A stretch of DNA of 64,000 nucleotides, taken from the NCBI GenBank assembly GCA_902597095.1, contig CACJWK010000009.1:1-64000 (forward strand). Direction: 5' to 3'. The DNA is from an uncultured Pseudohongiella sp. (GTDB taxonomy: Bacteria > Pseudomonadota > Gammaproteobacteria > Pseudomonadales > Pseudohongiellaceae). Position numbers and translations under genes: made by a program. Within the stretch, counting starts at the first letter, position 1, and the number at the start of each line of letters is the position of its first letter. Of this stretch, positions 1-9,750 are shown piece after piece. The notes beneath the pieces are model-generated. The model worked only from the letters and a program-made list of their open reading frames with translations. It did no database searches and was not told the origin of the DNA.

Positions 1-792
1 GGGGTATTCGTGACAGGCCGAATCAAGCCCGGAGCAACCGTGCTGATGGAGCACCCGCTACTGCAGTATCAGAATCAGGCTCTACCGGTGCTTACAACGC
101 AGCGCTACGGCAGCGGCCGAAGCGTCGCGCTGACGACTGCCAGCACCTGGCGGTGGCAGATGATGATGGCAGCTGCAGATCAGTCTCATGAGGCTCTCTG
201 GAGGCAGTTGCTTCGCTGGCTTGCTGTCTCCGCGCCTGAGCGAGTCACCGTCGAATTTGATCGGGAGTTCTATAATGCTGGCGATGAAGTTCATGTTACA
301 GCCACTGTGCTGGACATTGATTACGAGCCTGATAACGACGCCACGCTCTGGATGCAGGTCAATGCGCCGCTCGACGTCCTTCTGGATCAGTCTATGGAGT
401 GGGATATTGAGGAAGACGGTGTCTATCGCGGCAGCTTCCAGGTTGAAGAAGAGGGGGTTTATGATCTGCTCGTGGATGTTGCCAGCGCAGCGGGCGAGGG
501 ACGCTCGGGAGAGTCTGAAAAGCGGGTGCCTTTTGTGGTGACCCCTTCCCTTCGGGAGTTCAATAACGCTGCCATGGATACGGGATTGCTCGGGCGGATT
601 GCTGAGCTCAGTGGCGGATCCTATCTTGATCTGGCTGACATTGATCAGCTGGCCACCGCCATTGAATTCACCCCCAATGCCTACTCAGAGCAGGTCAGCC
701 TTGATCTGTGGGATCAGCCGTGGCTACTTGCCCTGTTAATCAGTCTGTTGAGTCTGGACTGGACGGCGCGACGACTGAAAGGTTTATCCTGA
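1..792 (+). CDS. Glutamine amidotransferase-like membrane protein, C-terminal part (5' end outside window)
   Basis: The frame is open to the first base, so the gene starts upstream of the window; a GTG at position 10 is only an internal codon. About 263 residues are visible. The opening stretch (GSGRSVALTTASTWRWQM) resembles the end of the amidotransferase-like domain found in large membrane proteins of MoxR/VWA operons. A beta-rich Ig-like segment and a final hydrophobic helix ending in RRLKG follow. Its stop overlaps the next ATG by one base, so the two are translationally coupled. Family and context suggest an inner-membrane protein with a periplasmic domain; the exact function is unknown. 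Confidence 0.75.
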   Translation, partial: GVFVTGRIKPGATVLMEHPLLQYQNQALPVLTTQRYGSGRSVALTTASTWRWQMMMAAADQSHEALWRQLLRWLAVSAPERVTVEFDREFYNAGDEVHVTATVLDIDYEPDNDATLWMQVNAPLDVLLDQSMEWDIEEDGVYRGSFQVEEEGVYDLLVDVASAAGEGRSGESEKRVPFVVTPSLREFNNAAMDTGLLGRIAELSGGSYLDLADIDQLATAIEFTPNAYSEQVSLDLWDQPWLLALLISLLSLDWTARRLKGLS

Positions 793-1928
793 TGGAAAAT
801 ATGACTGCAATCACAGTGAAAGAACTGGCTGGCAGAGCGTTGGTTTTCCTGTGCGGGCTGGTTCTGGCAGGGCTGACTAGCGCACAGAATTTAACGTCGG
901 ATCTGTCTGCTAGGCGCTTTCTCGACACTCCCGAAACTACAAAATATGCAGTTATTATGACCGGACCGGCCGTCGGGAATGACAATGCGGTGCGCTTTCG
1001 TCAGTGGTCTCTGTCTCTGCATGACATACTTTCGCGGGATTACGGCTACAGCTCCGAAACGATCACGCTGCTCTATGACCACGGTGAAGGTGACTTTACC
1101 GGTGGCAACCGCGTCGACGGTGCCTGTAGTCGGGAGGGAATCGAACTCGCACTCGAGCAACTTGCGCAACGCGTTAAGACGGGTGATCAGATTACGCTTT
1201 ATCTCATTGGTCACGGATCAGGTGCTGAGGAGGAAGCCAAGTTCAATATCGTCGGTCCGGATATGACGGGAGTGCAGTTCGCTTCACTGCTGGACCGGTT
1301 CGATCAGCAGGATATGGTCATCATTAACACCACCAGCGCGAGCTTTGGTTTTTCGTCTTCGCTGTCCAGTGAAGGGCGGGTGGTGATCTCATCAACCCGT
1401 TCCTCTTCAGAGCGCTACGATCCCGTTTTTTCCGGATACTTCATTGAGGCCCTCGATCAGCGCAACGGAGATCGGGACAAGAATAACCGCGTGTCCATGC
1501 TGGAGGCATTCGAATATGCCAAGGCCAATGTTGAGTTGTGGTATGAAGAGCAGGGCCGCCTGGCGTCCGAACATGCAGGTCTGGATGACAATGGTGATGC
1601 GCTGTTCAGTCTTGACCCTGCCGCGGATATTGCCGACGGGCGTCTTGCCGAAATCGCCTATATTGACTCTCTGATTGAAGAAGGTGAGAACCTGTCCGCC
1701 GAGGGGCTTGCGCTTAAATCCCGCATTCACGACCTGGAAAGATCGGTGATCTTGCTGCGAGGCAGAAAGGCGGAATACCTTGAAGCTGAATACTGGCAGC
1801 AGATGGAGGGTCTGTTGGTCAGTCTCGCGCGCAGCACTGCCCGCTTTAATTCTGAGTTTGCCTCGACATCCTCTGCGCTCGACCCCGCAGATGAGTCGGT
1901 GGAATCGCAGTCAGCCCTCAATCGCTAA
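792..1928 (+). CDS. Caspase/legumain-fold protein lacking the catalytic cysteine
   Basis: 378 residues from the ATG that overlaps the upstream stop; an in-frame start at 708 would lie inside the previous gene. Residues 1-32 form a signal peptide. The body looks like a C13/C14 caspase-like domain: strand YAVIMTGP, then LIGHGSG with the expected catalytic His at 141, then a strand ending in NTTSASFGF (179-187), where active members have a Cys. That Cys is replaced by Thr/Ser, and the only other Cys in the mature part (in DGACSRE) is outside the catalytic position. A charged helical C-terminus follows. It is probably an inactive, binding-type caspase homologue exported to the periplasm; that is inference. 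Confidence 0.75.
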   Translation: MENMTAITVKELAGRALVFLCGLVLAGLTSAQNLTSDLSARRFLDTPETTKYAVIMTGPAVGNDNAVRFRQWSLSLHDILSRDYGYSSETITLLYDHGEGDFTGGNRVDGACSREGIELALEQLAQRVKTGDQITLYLIGHGSGAEEEAKFNIVGPDMTGVQFASLLDRFDQQDMVIINTTSASFGFSSSLSSEGRVVISSTRSSSERYDPVFSGYFIEALDQRNGDRDKNNRVSMLEAFEYAKANVELWYEEQGRLASEHAGLDDNGDALFSLDPAADIADGRLAEIAYIDSLIEEGENLSAEGLALKSRIHDLERSVILLRGRKAEYLEAEYWQQMEGLLVSLARSTARFNSEFASTSSALDPADESVESQSALNR

Positions 1929-4649
1929 ATGGTGCAATTCATGCTTACTTATCAATCTGTGAAAAAATTGTCTGCCGTTTGGTCCGTGTTGTTTGTATTT
2001 GCGCTGGCTCCGGTGCCTGTTGTTCTTGCCCAGGATGCACTCTCCACAAATCAGGATTCTGCGCTTTATCGGGGCGAGGAGTTGATGCTGGCCGGATCGT
2101 ACGCTGCTGCCAGTGAAATATTCAGACAAGCCGATGGTCTGGATCGTATCGATGGTTTGATTGGTGCCAGCAGAGCCCTCGTTATGATGGGGAATTATCT
2201 GGAAGCGGAAACTCTTGTTGCAGAGGCAATTGAGGGTGATGCCTACGCAGACTTCCCGCTTCTGAGTACCCAACTGGCTGAAATCAAACGCGTGACAGGC
2301 CAATCGCGCGCCGCGCTGGACATCCTGCAGCAGGCAATCGGAGGCAATGCGGAACCGCCGGTGCGAAGCCTGGTTCAGTACGGCAGCCTCCTCAAATTTA
2401 CCGGACAGCAGGAACAGTGGCGGCAGGTGCTCGACAGAGTGGTTCAGCGCTATAACGCGGGTCTGGTGTTCAGCTCTGAGGATGTTGCGATGGTTGCACT
2501 GGCCAGTTGGTTGCTGGGCAATTTTCATGATGCCAACAGCCTGTTTGATGAGGCCACCAGAGCAAACCCCAATAATCTGGAGGCCCACACACTCTGGGCT
2601 GACCTTTTTCTGGAGAAATATAACGCAGCCGATGCTGAGCGAAGCTATCAGGAAGCATTGGACGTGAATGCCCGATACGTGCCGGCGCTGGTGGGCCTTG
2701 CGCAGGTCGTGGGTGATGAAAGATCTTTGCAGAGGGCGCTGGCCATCAATCCAAACTCAGTTCAGGCGCTGGAGACCTATGCTCAGCTTCTGATGATCAA
2801 TGGTCGTGAGCAGGAAGCTGAAGAGTATTTTGACAAAGTGCTGGAACTGAACCCCGAATCTCTGAAAACGCTCAGTGTGCTAGCGGCCTCGGCGGCACTG
2901 GAAGAGCGCATGGACGATTTTGCCGGCTATCAACAGCGGGTCGAAGTATTCAGCCCCGGCAACGCCGAATTTCTGGGGCATATCGCAGACAGCTTCGGAA
3001 ATAATTATCGGTTCGAGGAGGCAGTGCGTTACGCGCGCGCCAGCATTGAGGCTGATCCTGAATACTGGCAGGGTCATACGCTGCTGGGTAGCAACCTGCT
3101 ACGCCTGGGTGAGGAGGAGGAAGGGAGACAAAGCCTCGAGATCGGGTTCGATAATGATCCGTTTAATGTAATGACTTCCAACATGCTCAAAGTCTTCGAC
3201 ACGCTGGAAACTTACGCCACGGTTGAGAGCGAGCACTTCAAAGTGCACATGAGTGAAAGGGATTCACTAATCCTCTGGCCTTACCTGGAACCCTTGCTCG
3301 AAGAGGGTTGGGGAACGCTCACGGCAAAATACGGCTTCGAGCCCGAAGGCAAGGTTCTTATCGAAGTCTTCGAGAACAGTGCGGACTTTGCGGTGCGCTC
3401 CGTGGGCCTTCCAGACATCGGTCCACTGGTCGGAATCTGTTTTGGCAAGGTAATCACCCTGATTTCGCCGGACACCCTGACGGCAAACTGGCAGGAAATT
3501 GTGTGGCATGAATTTATGCACGTCATTACCCTTCAGATGACCCAGAACCGCATGCCTAGATGGTTGTCAGAGGGTATCTCTGTCTGGGAGGAAAGAGAGG
3601 GCCGGCCTTACTGGGGGCGTCGTCAGGGTTTAGACCTGATTCGGGCAGCTCAGGAGCAGAAGCTTTTACCGGTGGGCGAATTAAACAGTGGCTTTTCGGG
3701 GGCCCGCAATAATGCAGACCTCAGTTTTGCCTATTTTCAGTCCTATCTAGTTGTGGATTACATCGCACAGACTTATGGCTTTGAAAAGTTGGTTGAACTG
3801 ATTTATCAGTACGGTGAGATCAAGGAAGATGCTGACCGCTTTCGCAGTGTTTTCGAGCTTGATATCGATGATTTTGACACGGCTTTCCGAGGCTGGATTG
3901 ATCAGCGGGTGAAAGAGATTAATGTGTATGCGCACACAGAAGATGTGCCGGATGAAGGGGACGGTCATGGTCACGGGATTCGCGAGAACAGCAGCGCGAT
4001 CCTTGCGGAGCTATATAACAATGCTTCTCTCAAACAGCACATGCGAGCGCGTATTGAGGAAAACAGCAGAGATTTCCAGGCTTATCTACAGTTGGGTATT
4101 GTTTTGTTCAAGGAAGAGTCATTTGCCGAGGCAAAGCAATATCTGGAAACAGCGCATGAAATGCTGCCAAGCTATACCGGTTATCCGAGCCCGGCCCTAG
4201 TGCTGGCGCAAATTTATGAGCGTGAAGGCAACCAACAATCCCGTCTGCAATGGCTTGAGGTGCTGATGGAAAATCTCCAGCACGACTATGGGTCTGCCAT
4301 GGTGTTGGCTGAAGCAGCTCTGAAGGATTCCGATTTTAAGCAGGCCGCCTATTTTCTGGATCGGGCGATTCAGGTCGATCCCTATCGTAGTGAGGTTCAT
4401 GAACTGAAGGCGCAATATGCTGAGGCGGTCAATGACAGCGCTGCGGCGGTTACGGAATATGAAGTTTTGATGCAGCTCGAGATCAGCGACCCGGTTGAAG
4501 CCCGTACCAACCTGGCGCAAGCCTATCTCAACAACGGGCAGGCAAGTAAAGCCAAACAAAATTTGCTGTACGCCCTGGAACAGGCGCCCAGTTATGAGCG
4601 CGCACAACGCCTGTTGCTGCGTTCGATCGAAGGGGACGGCAGCAGGTGA
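1929..4649 (+). CDS. TPR protein with embedded gluzincin metalloprotease domain
   Basis: 906 residues, starting one base after the previous stop; ATG 1941 is an alternative start. An N-terminal signal peptide (about 1-33) precedes TPR-like helical repeats to about 440. A peptidase-MA-like domain follows with HEFMH at 527-531 and a downstream SEG (Glu548), the classic gluzincin zinc ligands (HExxH plus Glu). A second TPR block fills about 680-900. The family is known as a predicted zinc protease wrapped in TPR scaffolds; the substrate is unknown. It is predicted to be periplasmic, and it sits between the caspase-like and DUF4159 genes. Confidence 0.85.
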   Translation: MVQFMLTYQSVKKLSAVWSVLFVFALAPVPVVLAQDALSTNQDSALYRGEELMLAGSYAAASEIFRQADGLDRIDGLIGASRALVMMGNYLEAETLVAEAIEGDAYADFPLLSTQLAEIKRVTGQSRAALDILQQAIGGNAEPPVRSLVQYGSLLKFTGQQEQWRQVLDRVVQRYNAGLVFSSEDVAMVALASWLLGNFHDANSLFDEATRANPNNLEAHTLWADLFLEKYNAADAERSYQEALDVNARYVPALVGLAQVVGDERSLQRALAINPNSVQALETYAQLLMINGREQEAEEYFDKVLELNPESLKTLSVLAASAALEERMDDFAGYQQRVEVFSPGNAEFLGHIADSFGNNYRFEEAVRYARASIEADPEYWQGHTLLGSNLLRLGEEEEGRQSLEIGFDNDPFNVMTSNMLKVFDTLETYATVESEHFKVHMSERDSLILWPYLEPLLEEGWGTLTAKYGFEPEGKVLIEVFENSADFAVRSVGLPDIGPLVGICFGKVITLISPDTLTANWQEIVWHEFMHVITLQMTQNRMPRWLSEGISVWEEREGRPYWGRRQGLDLIRAAQEQKLLPVGELNSGFSGARNNADLSFAYFQSYLVVDYIAQTYGFEKLVELIYQYGEIKEDADRFRSVFELDIDDFDTAFRGWIDQRVKEINVYAHTEDVPDEGDGHGHGIRENSSAILAELYNNASLKQHMRARIEENSRDFQAYLQLGIVLFKEESFAEAKQYLETAHEMLPSYTGYPSPALVLAQIYEREGNQQSRLQWLEVLMENLQHDYGSAMVLAEAALKDSDFKQAAYFLDRAIQVDPYRSEVHELKAQYAEAVNDSAAAVTEYEVLMQLEISDPVEARTNLAQAYLNNGQASKAKQNLLYALEQAPSYERAQRLLLRSIEGDGSR

Positions 4650-5473
4650 TAAAGGCGGCCCTTCTCGGTATGGTGAGTCTGATCGCTTCGATGGAGCTTG
4701 GTGCTCAGGTGATGCCGCTATCCGGCAATAACGAGGATCTTTCGATTTATGGCACCGACGTTACCGAATTTACCTGGCTTCGGGGCCAATATACCAATCA
4801 CGGAGGCGGGGCCGGGGGCTATGGTTGGCGGCGGCGCGGTGGTTGGTGGGATACTGACTACCCGGATTCCGATGAGAACTTTCTGCGCGGCGTGCAGCGC
4901 TATACCAACGTCGATACCAATCCCCGTAATCGAACCTTTATCCAGCTGACCGATCCGCGTCTGTTCGAACACATTTTTTTGTATATGAACTGGAAACGCG
5001 TGCCCATAGGCTCATCCTTCAGCGGCCCGAATTTTTCTGAGGAAGAAATAGAGGCTTTACGCGAATTCATGTTCCGCGGCGGTTTTGTGATGGTCGACGA
5101 TTTCTGGGGTGAGCCGCATCTTGACGACATGTTCATGGAAATGGGCAAAATCTTTCCTGACCGCGAAATCATCAAGCTGGATACGAGCCATGAAATCTTC
5201 CATACCTTCTTTGACATAGATGAAGTCGCTCAGGTGCCGGGCAGGATGGTGACCTGGGATTTTGGTGGTTTCATGAATCTGGATGATCCCAGCTATCCAC
5301 CCGAGGTTTATGCTGTCCTGGATGATGACGGCAGGGTCATGATGGTTGCGAATTACAACACCGATCTTGGGGATGGTTGGGAACACACTTTCTATGAGGG
5401 CTATCCCACCCAGTTCACCAATGAAGCTTATAAGATTGGCATTAACTTCTTAATCTACGCATTCAGCCACTAA
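4646..5473 (+). CDS. DUF4159 domain protein
   Basis: 275 residues from a GTG overlapping the previous stop by four bases (GTGA), which indicates coupling. After a short hydrophobic leader comes a Gly/Arg/Trp-rich stretch, then the hallmarks of DUF4159: TDYPDSDENFLRG, LTDPRLFEHIFLYM, a REFMFRGGFVMVDDFWG segment and the FFDIDEVAQVPG motif. DUF4159 proteins are typical members of MoxR/DUF58/BatA loci; the fold resembles a glutamine-amidotransferase-like Rossmann domain, but no enzymatic activity is established. It is probably exported. Confidence 0.85.
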   Translation: MIKAALLGMVSLIASMELGAQVMPLSGNNEDLSIYGTDVTEFTWLRGQYTNHGGGAGGYGWRRRGGWWDTDYPDSDENFLRGVQRYTNVDTNPRNRTFIQLTDPRLFEHIFLYMNWKRVPIGSSFSGPNFSEEEIEALREFMFRGGFVMVDDFWGEPHLDDMFMEMGKIFPDREIIKLDTSHEIFHTFFDIDEVAQVPGRMVTWDFGGFMNLDDPSYPPEVYAVLDDDGRVMMVANYNTDLGDGWEHTFYEGYPTQFTNEAYKIGINFLIYAFSH

Positions 5474-5497
5474 GTGGCAGAGACAAAGGACAACACC

Positions 5498-6526
5498 ATG
5501 GCGGAACAAGAACAAGCGCTGGAGATCGAAAATCAGGATGATATAGCCCTGGTCAAACGCATGCAGGATGGTCGCGACCAGATTGTCGCTGAGATTAAAA
5601 AAGTCATTGTGGGTCAGGATGACATCATTGATGAGTTACTTATTGCCCTGTTTGGTGGTGGCCATGTGCTGGTCACAGGAGTGCCGGGTCTTGCCAAAAC
5701 ACTGTTGATTAAAACGGTCGCTGACATTCTGCAGGTCGACTTCAGCCGTATCCAGTTTACCCCGGATCTCATGCCAGCTGATGTCGTGGGCTCAGAGCTT
5801 GTGGAAGAGTCGGATGGTGGTCGACGACTCAAATTTGTGAAAGGGCCGATATTCACCAATATTCTGCTGGCTGATGAAATCAACAGGACGCCGCCCAAGA
5901 CTCAATCGGCACTGCTTGAAGCAATGGAGGAGCGTCAAGTGACCGCGGCCGGAGTCACGCACCCCATGTCGAAGCCGTTTTTTGTGCTTGCGACCCAGAA
6001 TCCCATAGAACTTGAAGGCACCTACCCGTTACCTGAGGCACAACTTGACCGGTTCATGTTCAAAATCGAGCTGGGTTATCTGTCCGAGGACGATGAAGTG
6101 ACCGTCGTCAGCCAAACGACCCAACATCACGATCGCGCGCTCTCCCACCCCCTCAGCGGTGAGGATATTCTGGATTTTCAGCGAATTGCCCGGCAGGTGC
6201 CTGCTGCTGAAGCAGTCATTAAGTATGCGGTCCGTCTGGTACACGCATCGCGGCCACAAAGCGAATCTGCGCCGGAGTTTGTCAAGGACTGGGTCAGTTG
6301 GGGGGCAGGCATCCGAGCCTCGCAGAATCTGATCCTGGCGGGAAAGGTCAGGGCGCTCTTGCTGGGCCGTTACAACGTTTCGTTCAGCGATGTGAGAGCC
6401 CTGGCGCCTTCTGTTTTCAGGCATCGTATCTTGCTGAATTTCCACGCCGAGGCAGAGCGGATTACGACAGACGAGGTCATCAGGCGATTGCTGGAGGCAG
6501 TTCCTGAGCCCAGTTCAGAAATCTGA
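5498..6526 (+). CDS. MoxR-family AAA+ ATPase
   Basis: 342 residues from ATG 5498, which has an AAAGGA ribosome site seven bases upstream; a GTG at 5474, directly after the previous stop, is the alternative. Walker A is GVPGLAKT (61-68) and Walker B is ILLADEINR, followed by the SALLEAMEERQVT segment and sensor ATQNP, all typical of MoxR. MoxR ATPases act as chaperones that help assemble or activate VWA-domain partners. Here two such partners, DUF58 and BatA-like, follow directly, so it is the likely cytoplasmic motor of the operon. Confidence 0.93.
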   Translation: MAEQEQALEIENQDDIALVKRMQDGRDQIVAEIKKVIVGQDDIIDELLIALFGGGHVLVTGVPGLAKTLLIKTVADILQVDFSRIQFTPDLMPADVVGSELVEESDGGRRLKFVKGPIFTNILLADEINRTPPKTQSALLEAMEERQVTAAGVTHPMSKPFFVLATQNPIELEGTYPLPEAQLDRFMFKIELGYLSEDDEVTVVSQTTQHHDRALSHPLSGEDILDFQRIARQVPAAEAVIKYAVRLVHASRPQSESAPEFVKDWVSWGAGIRASQNLILAGKVRALLLGRYNVSFSDVRALAPSVFRHRILLNFHAEAERITTDEVIRRLLEAVPEPSSEI

Positions 6527-6560
6527 TCCGATTCGCAGACATTAACTCAGCGGAAGCATC

Positions 6561-7454
6561 ATGGCAGAGTCAATCAACTTTCTTGATCCCAATGTGCTGT
6601 CGGGGCTCGACAATCTCGAATTACGCGCCCGGGTAGTCGTTGAGGGTTTTTTGTCCGGGCTGCACAAGAGTCCGGATCGGGGATTCAGCGTCGAATTCAA
6701 CGATTACCGCCATTATCAGCGTGGCGACGATCTGCGTCACGTAGACTGGAAGCTCTATGCCAGGAGTGACAAGTTTTATGTTAAGCAATATGAGGACGAG
6801 ACCAATGTTCGCTGTGTGATTCTGCTCGACACCAGCGCATCAATGGCCTACAGCTCCGGTGGGTTGAGCAAGCTGAGCTATGGCGTAACTCTGGCATCTG
6901 CTTTGTCCTATTTCATTATGAAACAGCGAGATGCCGTTGGTCTGATCACGTTTGATGAACAGATAAGAGAATATATTCCTGCTAAAACCAGACAGCCGCA
7001 CCTGCTGCGGATCCTGAGGACACTCTCGCAGGTAGAGTCAGGCAAGAGAACCGATACGGTCAAACCCCTGACCGATCTGGCGGCTTCGCTCCATAAGAAG
7101 AGTATTGTCATACTTATTACAGATATGCTGGATGATGAGGAGAGGGTGATTAACACCCTGCAAAATCTTCGAGGTATGGGAAACGACATCATTACTTTTC
7201 AGGTGATGGATGATGCGGAGCTGAATTTTCCGTTCAATGAAGCCTCCGAATTTATCGACATGGAAGACGATGAATCTTACACCACGTCGCCCGCCGCGAT
7301 CCGGCAGGCGTATCTGGAAAACCTGAATGAATTTCTTGCTTACTGTCGTAAGAAGTGTCAGAGCAGTGGTGTGGATTACTGTCTGCTGAATACCGCAGAA
7401 CCGTTAGATGAGGCTCTGTCTTCCTATATGTCAAAACGCGCGAAAAGCTTCTAG
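6561..7454 (+). CDS. DUF58 domain protein (VWA-like partner of MoxR)
   Basis: 297 residues, with GCGGAAG upstream of the ATG. The DUF58 signature is clear: GFSVEFNDYRHYQRGDD followed by HVDWKLYAR. A VWA-like domain follows with a MIDAS metal site D90-T-S-A-S94 and a later LITDMLDD. No membrane segment is evident, so it is probably cytoplasmic or peripheral. DUF58 proteins form conserved pairs with MoxR. It lies 34 bases after MoxR and 15 bases before the BatA-like gene. Confidence 0.92.
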   Translation: MAESINFLDPNVLSGLDNLELRARVVVEGFLSGLHKSPDRGFSVEFNDYRHYQRGDDLRHVDWKLYARSDKFYVKQYEDETNVRCVILLDTSASMAYSSGGLSKLSYGVTLASALSYFIMKQRDAVGLITFDEQIREYIPAKTRQPHLLRILRTLSQVESGKRTDTVKPLTDLAASLHKKSIVILITDMLDDEERVINTLQNLRGMGNDIITFQVMDDAELNFPFNEASEFIDMEDDESYTTSPAAIRQAYLENLNEFLAYCRKKCQSSGVDYCLLNTAEPLDEALSSYMSKRAKSF

Positions 7455-7469
7455 GGTCGGTAGCAGAGC

Positions 7470-9491
7470 ATGGTATTTCTTACTCCACTTTTTTTGATTG
7501 GCTTGCTGGCAGCCCTGATTCCTGTCGCGATACATCTTATCCGTCGGGAAAAGCCGCCCAAAGTCATGTTCAGTACTATCCGGTTCTTGAAAAAAACCTC
7601 AAAAAAACTGGTGCTGTTCCAGCATCTCCAGCAGATAGCGCTGCTTCTCCTGCGCGCCGCAGTGATCGTCTTGCTGGTGCTCGCGTTTGCCCGGCCTCTG
7701 TTTAATCAGTCTGTGGCGCGCTTGCTTGATGCAGATCCTCAGTCGGCAGTGATTTTGCTGGATCTGTCGATGAGTATGCGCTGGCAGGACAATTTTGATC
7801 AGGCGAAAGCCGAGGCCTTGGCGGTTGTGGATCGGTTGTCAGGGAGTGATGAGCTTGGTCTGATTGCTTTTTCGGGCGCAGCGGAAGTTGTTCGTGAGCT
7901 CGGCACAGAGGGTGGCCAGGTCAGAGAGCTGATCGAAAGTTTCGGCGAGCCCGGGTTTGGCGGCACGCGCTATTACCCGAATCTGCGTCTGGCAGATCAG
8001 ATGCTGGAGGATTCGCGCTATGAGAACCGGGCAATCTATCTGATTTCTGATTTTCAAGAAGTCGGGCTGCAGGGGGCCGATGAGTCGTGGAAACTGGCTC
8101 CCGGAGTGGCTCTGTATCTGATTGATGTCGGTTCCGCTGACAGTGAAAATCTGGTGTTGACCGATGTGAGATCTCCCGAACAGCTGCTTGAGGATTCTGC
8201 TCAACAGCAAATATTGGCGAGAGTCCGCTCCACCGGGACACAGTATCTTGGCAGCGGAGAGGTCAGCCTGAGCCTGAACGGGCAAATGGTAGACCGTAGA
8301 CTGGTCGACCTTACTGACCGGTCTGAGCAGGTGGTGACCTTTGCCGTAGATTTTGAGGCAGAGGGATACCACGTAGGTGAAATCCGGGTCGCAGGTGATG
8401 ATTTCTCAGATGACAATGCCTACTATTTCACTGTTGATGTTCTGCCCAAGATCAATGTTTTGCTGGTCAACGGCGAGGCTTCGGATAACTGGTTTGACGA
8501 TGAGGGCCATTGGTTTGGTCTGGCGGTAAGTAGTACTGACTCTTCTCCGTTCTACCTCGAGACGATTGATCCTGCTGAGCTCAGCGCGGCAGCGATGCGC
8601 CAAAGCGATGTGGTGGCGCTGCTGAACGTCGGTGAACTCACGAGTACTCAGGCTGCGGCATTGAGTGAATATGTCGTCAACGGGGGCAGCCTGCTGATTG
8701 CGCCCGGTGACAGGGTCGATGAAAGGGCATTCAATCAGCAGTTGGGGGAAATAAGCCCGGCCAGGCTGGAGCAGGTAGGCTTGCTGGGTCGTGATGACTA
8801 CCTCGTTATCGCGGACTATGATCGCCGCCATCCCATTCTGCGCCCTCTGGGTAGCGACTGGTCAGCACGCTTTCAGGGGCACTGGCGCTTGATGCCCTCT
8901 GAGGATGCTAAAGTGCTGATGCAGTTCGATAATACGGAAGCGGCGCTGGTAGAGAAGGATGTCGGTGAAGGTAAAGTCTTGCTGTTTGCCTCTAGCCTTG
9001 ATCTTGAGTGGAATAATCTAGCGCTGCAGGGGCTGTTTTTGCCATTTGTGCATGAAACGCTTCGACATCTGGTTCGCTCAGAGGCTGGCCAGAGCGCCTA
9101 CGAGATTGGCGACAGCATCAATCTGGCGCAGTTTATGTCGGATGCTGAAGTTGCGGTGCGGGATGCAAACGGTCGCTCCGTCAGTTTGGAAGCCAACAAC
9201 TTGCAGCGCGCGACATCACCGGGCCTTTTTATCGCAACGTCGGGTGCAGTCTCAAGTCGGTATGCGGTCAACATTCTGCCAGAGGAAAGCGACTTCACGC
9301 GGGTCGCGACATCGACCCTCTATGATGCGGTTGTGAATCCTGATACCAGTCCATTGCAGTCCAGAGAGGCGCAGACCGCCCAGTTGATTGAGGAATTAGA
9401 GAATCCACAGCGGTTGTGGTGGTGGATTCTGACGCTGGTGATGGCGCTGCTGCTGGTAGAAGTGCTGGTTGCGAACCGGACCTACCGTTGA
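7470..9491 (+). CDS. BatA-type membrane protein with VWA domain
   Basis: 673 residues. Two N-terminal hydrophobic helices flank a basic loop (the BatA N-terminal domain: LLAALIPVAIHLIRREKPP and a second helix ending LAFARPLF). A VWA domain with MIDAS D98-L-S-M-S102 follows, then beta-rich and amidotransferase-like stretches (VVNGGSLLIAPGD), and a C-terminal helix ends in VEVLVANRTYR. It is the last gene of the MoxR operon; an AT-rich gap follows. It is predicted to be anchored in the inner membrane with a large periplasmic part, as for Bat proteins. Confidence 0.88.
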   Translation: MVFLTPLFLIGLLAALIPVAIHLIRREKPPKVMFSTIRFLKKTSKKLVLFQHLQQIALLLLRAAVIVLLVLAFARPLFNQSVARLLDADPQSAVILLDLSMSMRWQDNFDQAKAEALAVVDRLSGSDELGLIAFSGAAEVVRELGTEGGQVRELIESFGEPGFGGTRYYPNLRLADQMLEDSRYENRAIYLISDFQEVGLQGADESWKLAPGVALYLIDVGSADSENLVLTDVRSPEQLLEDSAQQQILARVRSTGTQYLGSGEVSLSLNGQMVDRRLVDLTDRSEQVVTFAVDFEAEGYHVGEIRVAGDDFSDDNAYYFTVDVLPKINVLLVNGEASDNWFDDEGHWFGLAVSSTDSSPFYLETIDPAELSAAAMRQSDVVALLNVGELTSTQAAALSEYVVNGGSLLIAPGDRVDERAFNQQLGEISPARLEQVGLLGRDDYLVIADYDRRHPILRPLGSDWSARFQGHWRLMPSEDAKVLMQFDNTEAALVEKDVGEGKVLLFASSLDLEWNNLALQGLFLPFVHETLRHLVRSEAGQSAYEIGDSINLAQFMSDAEVAVRDANGRSVSLEANNLQRATSPGLFIATSGAVSSRYAVNILPEESDFTRVATSTLYDAVVNPDTSPLQSREAQTAQLIEELENPQRLWWWILTLVMALLLVEVLVANRTYR

Positions 9492-9681
9492 TTCCCTAAA
9501 ACCCTGGCCTTCCCAATTCAACCCGCCAAAGTCTCCGGTCTTTACCGGGCAGTCGGCACAGATGCCTTTTGCTGGGCCAATAGTCTACTGTGCCAGCCGG
9601 AGCGAGCGAAAAATGTGACAAAATTGTTACTTAAATGACATATATGGTTAAATTTAAGTTATTGAATTTATTGAGATTATT

Positions 9682-9710
9682 TTTTCACTTTGTCATGCAA
9701 ATGTCATAAT
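9682..9710 (+). promoter_or_regulatory. Candidate sigma70 promoter in AT-rich intergenic region
   Basis: The 294-base gap after the MoxR operon (9492-9785) turns strongly AT-rich from about 9610. TTTTCA (9682-9687) and CATAAT (9705-9710) are 17 bases apart; TTGAAA (9712) with TAAAAT (9737), 19 bases apart, is an alternative. Nothing else recognisable lies in the gap apart from the mini-ORF listed next. Matches are imperfect. Confidence 0.35.
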
Positions 9711-9750
9711 ATTGAAACTATTATAAAAATCCGTTGTAAAATAGGAGGTT

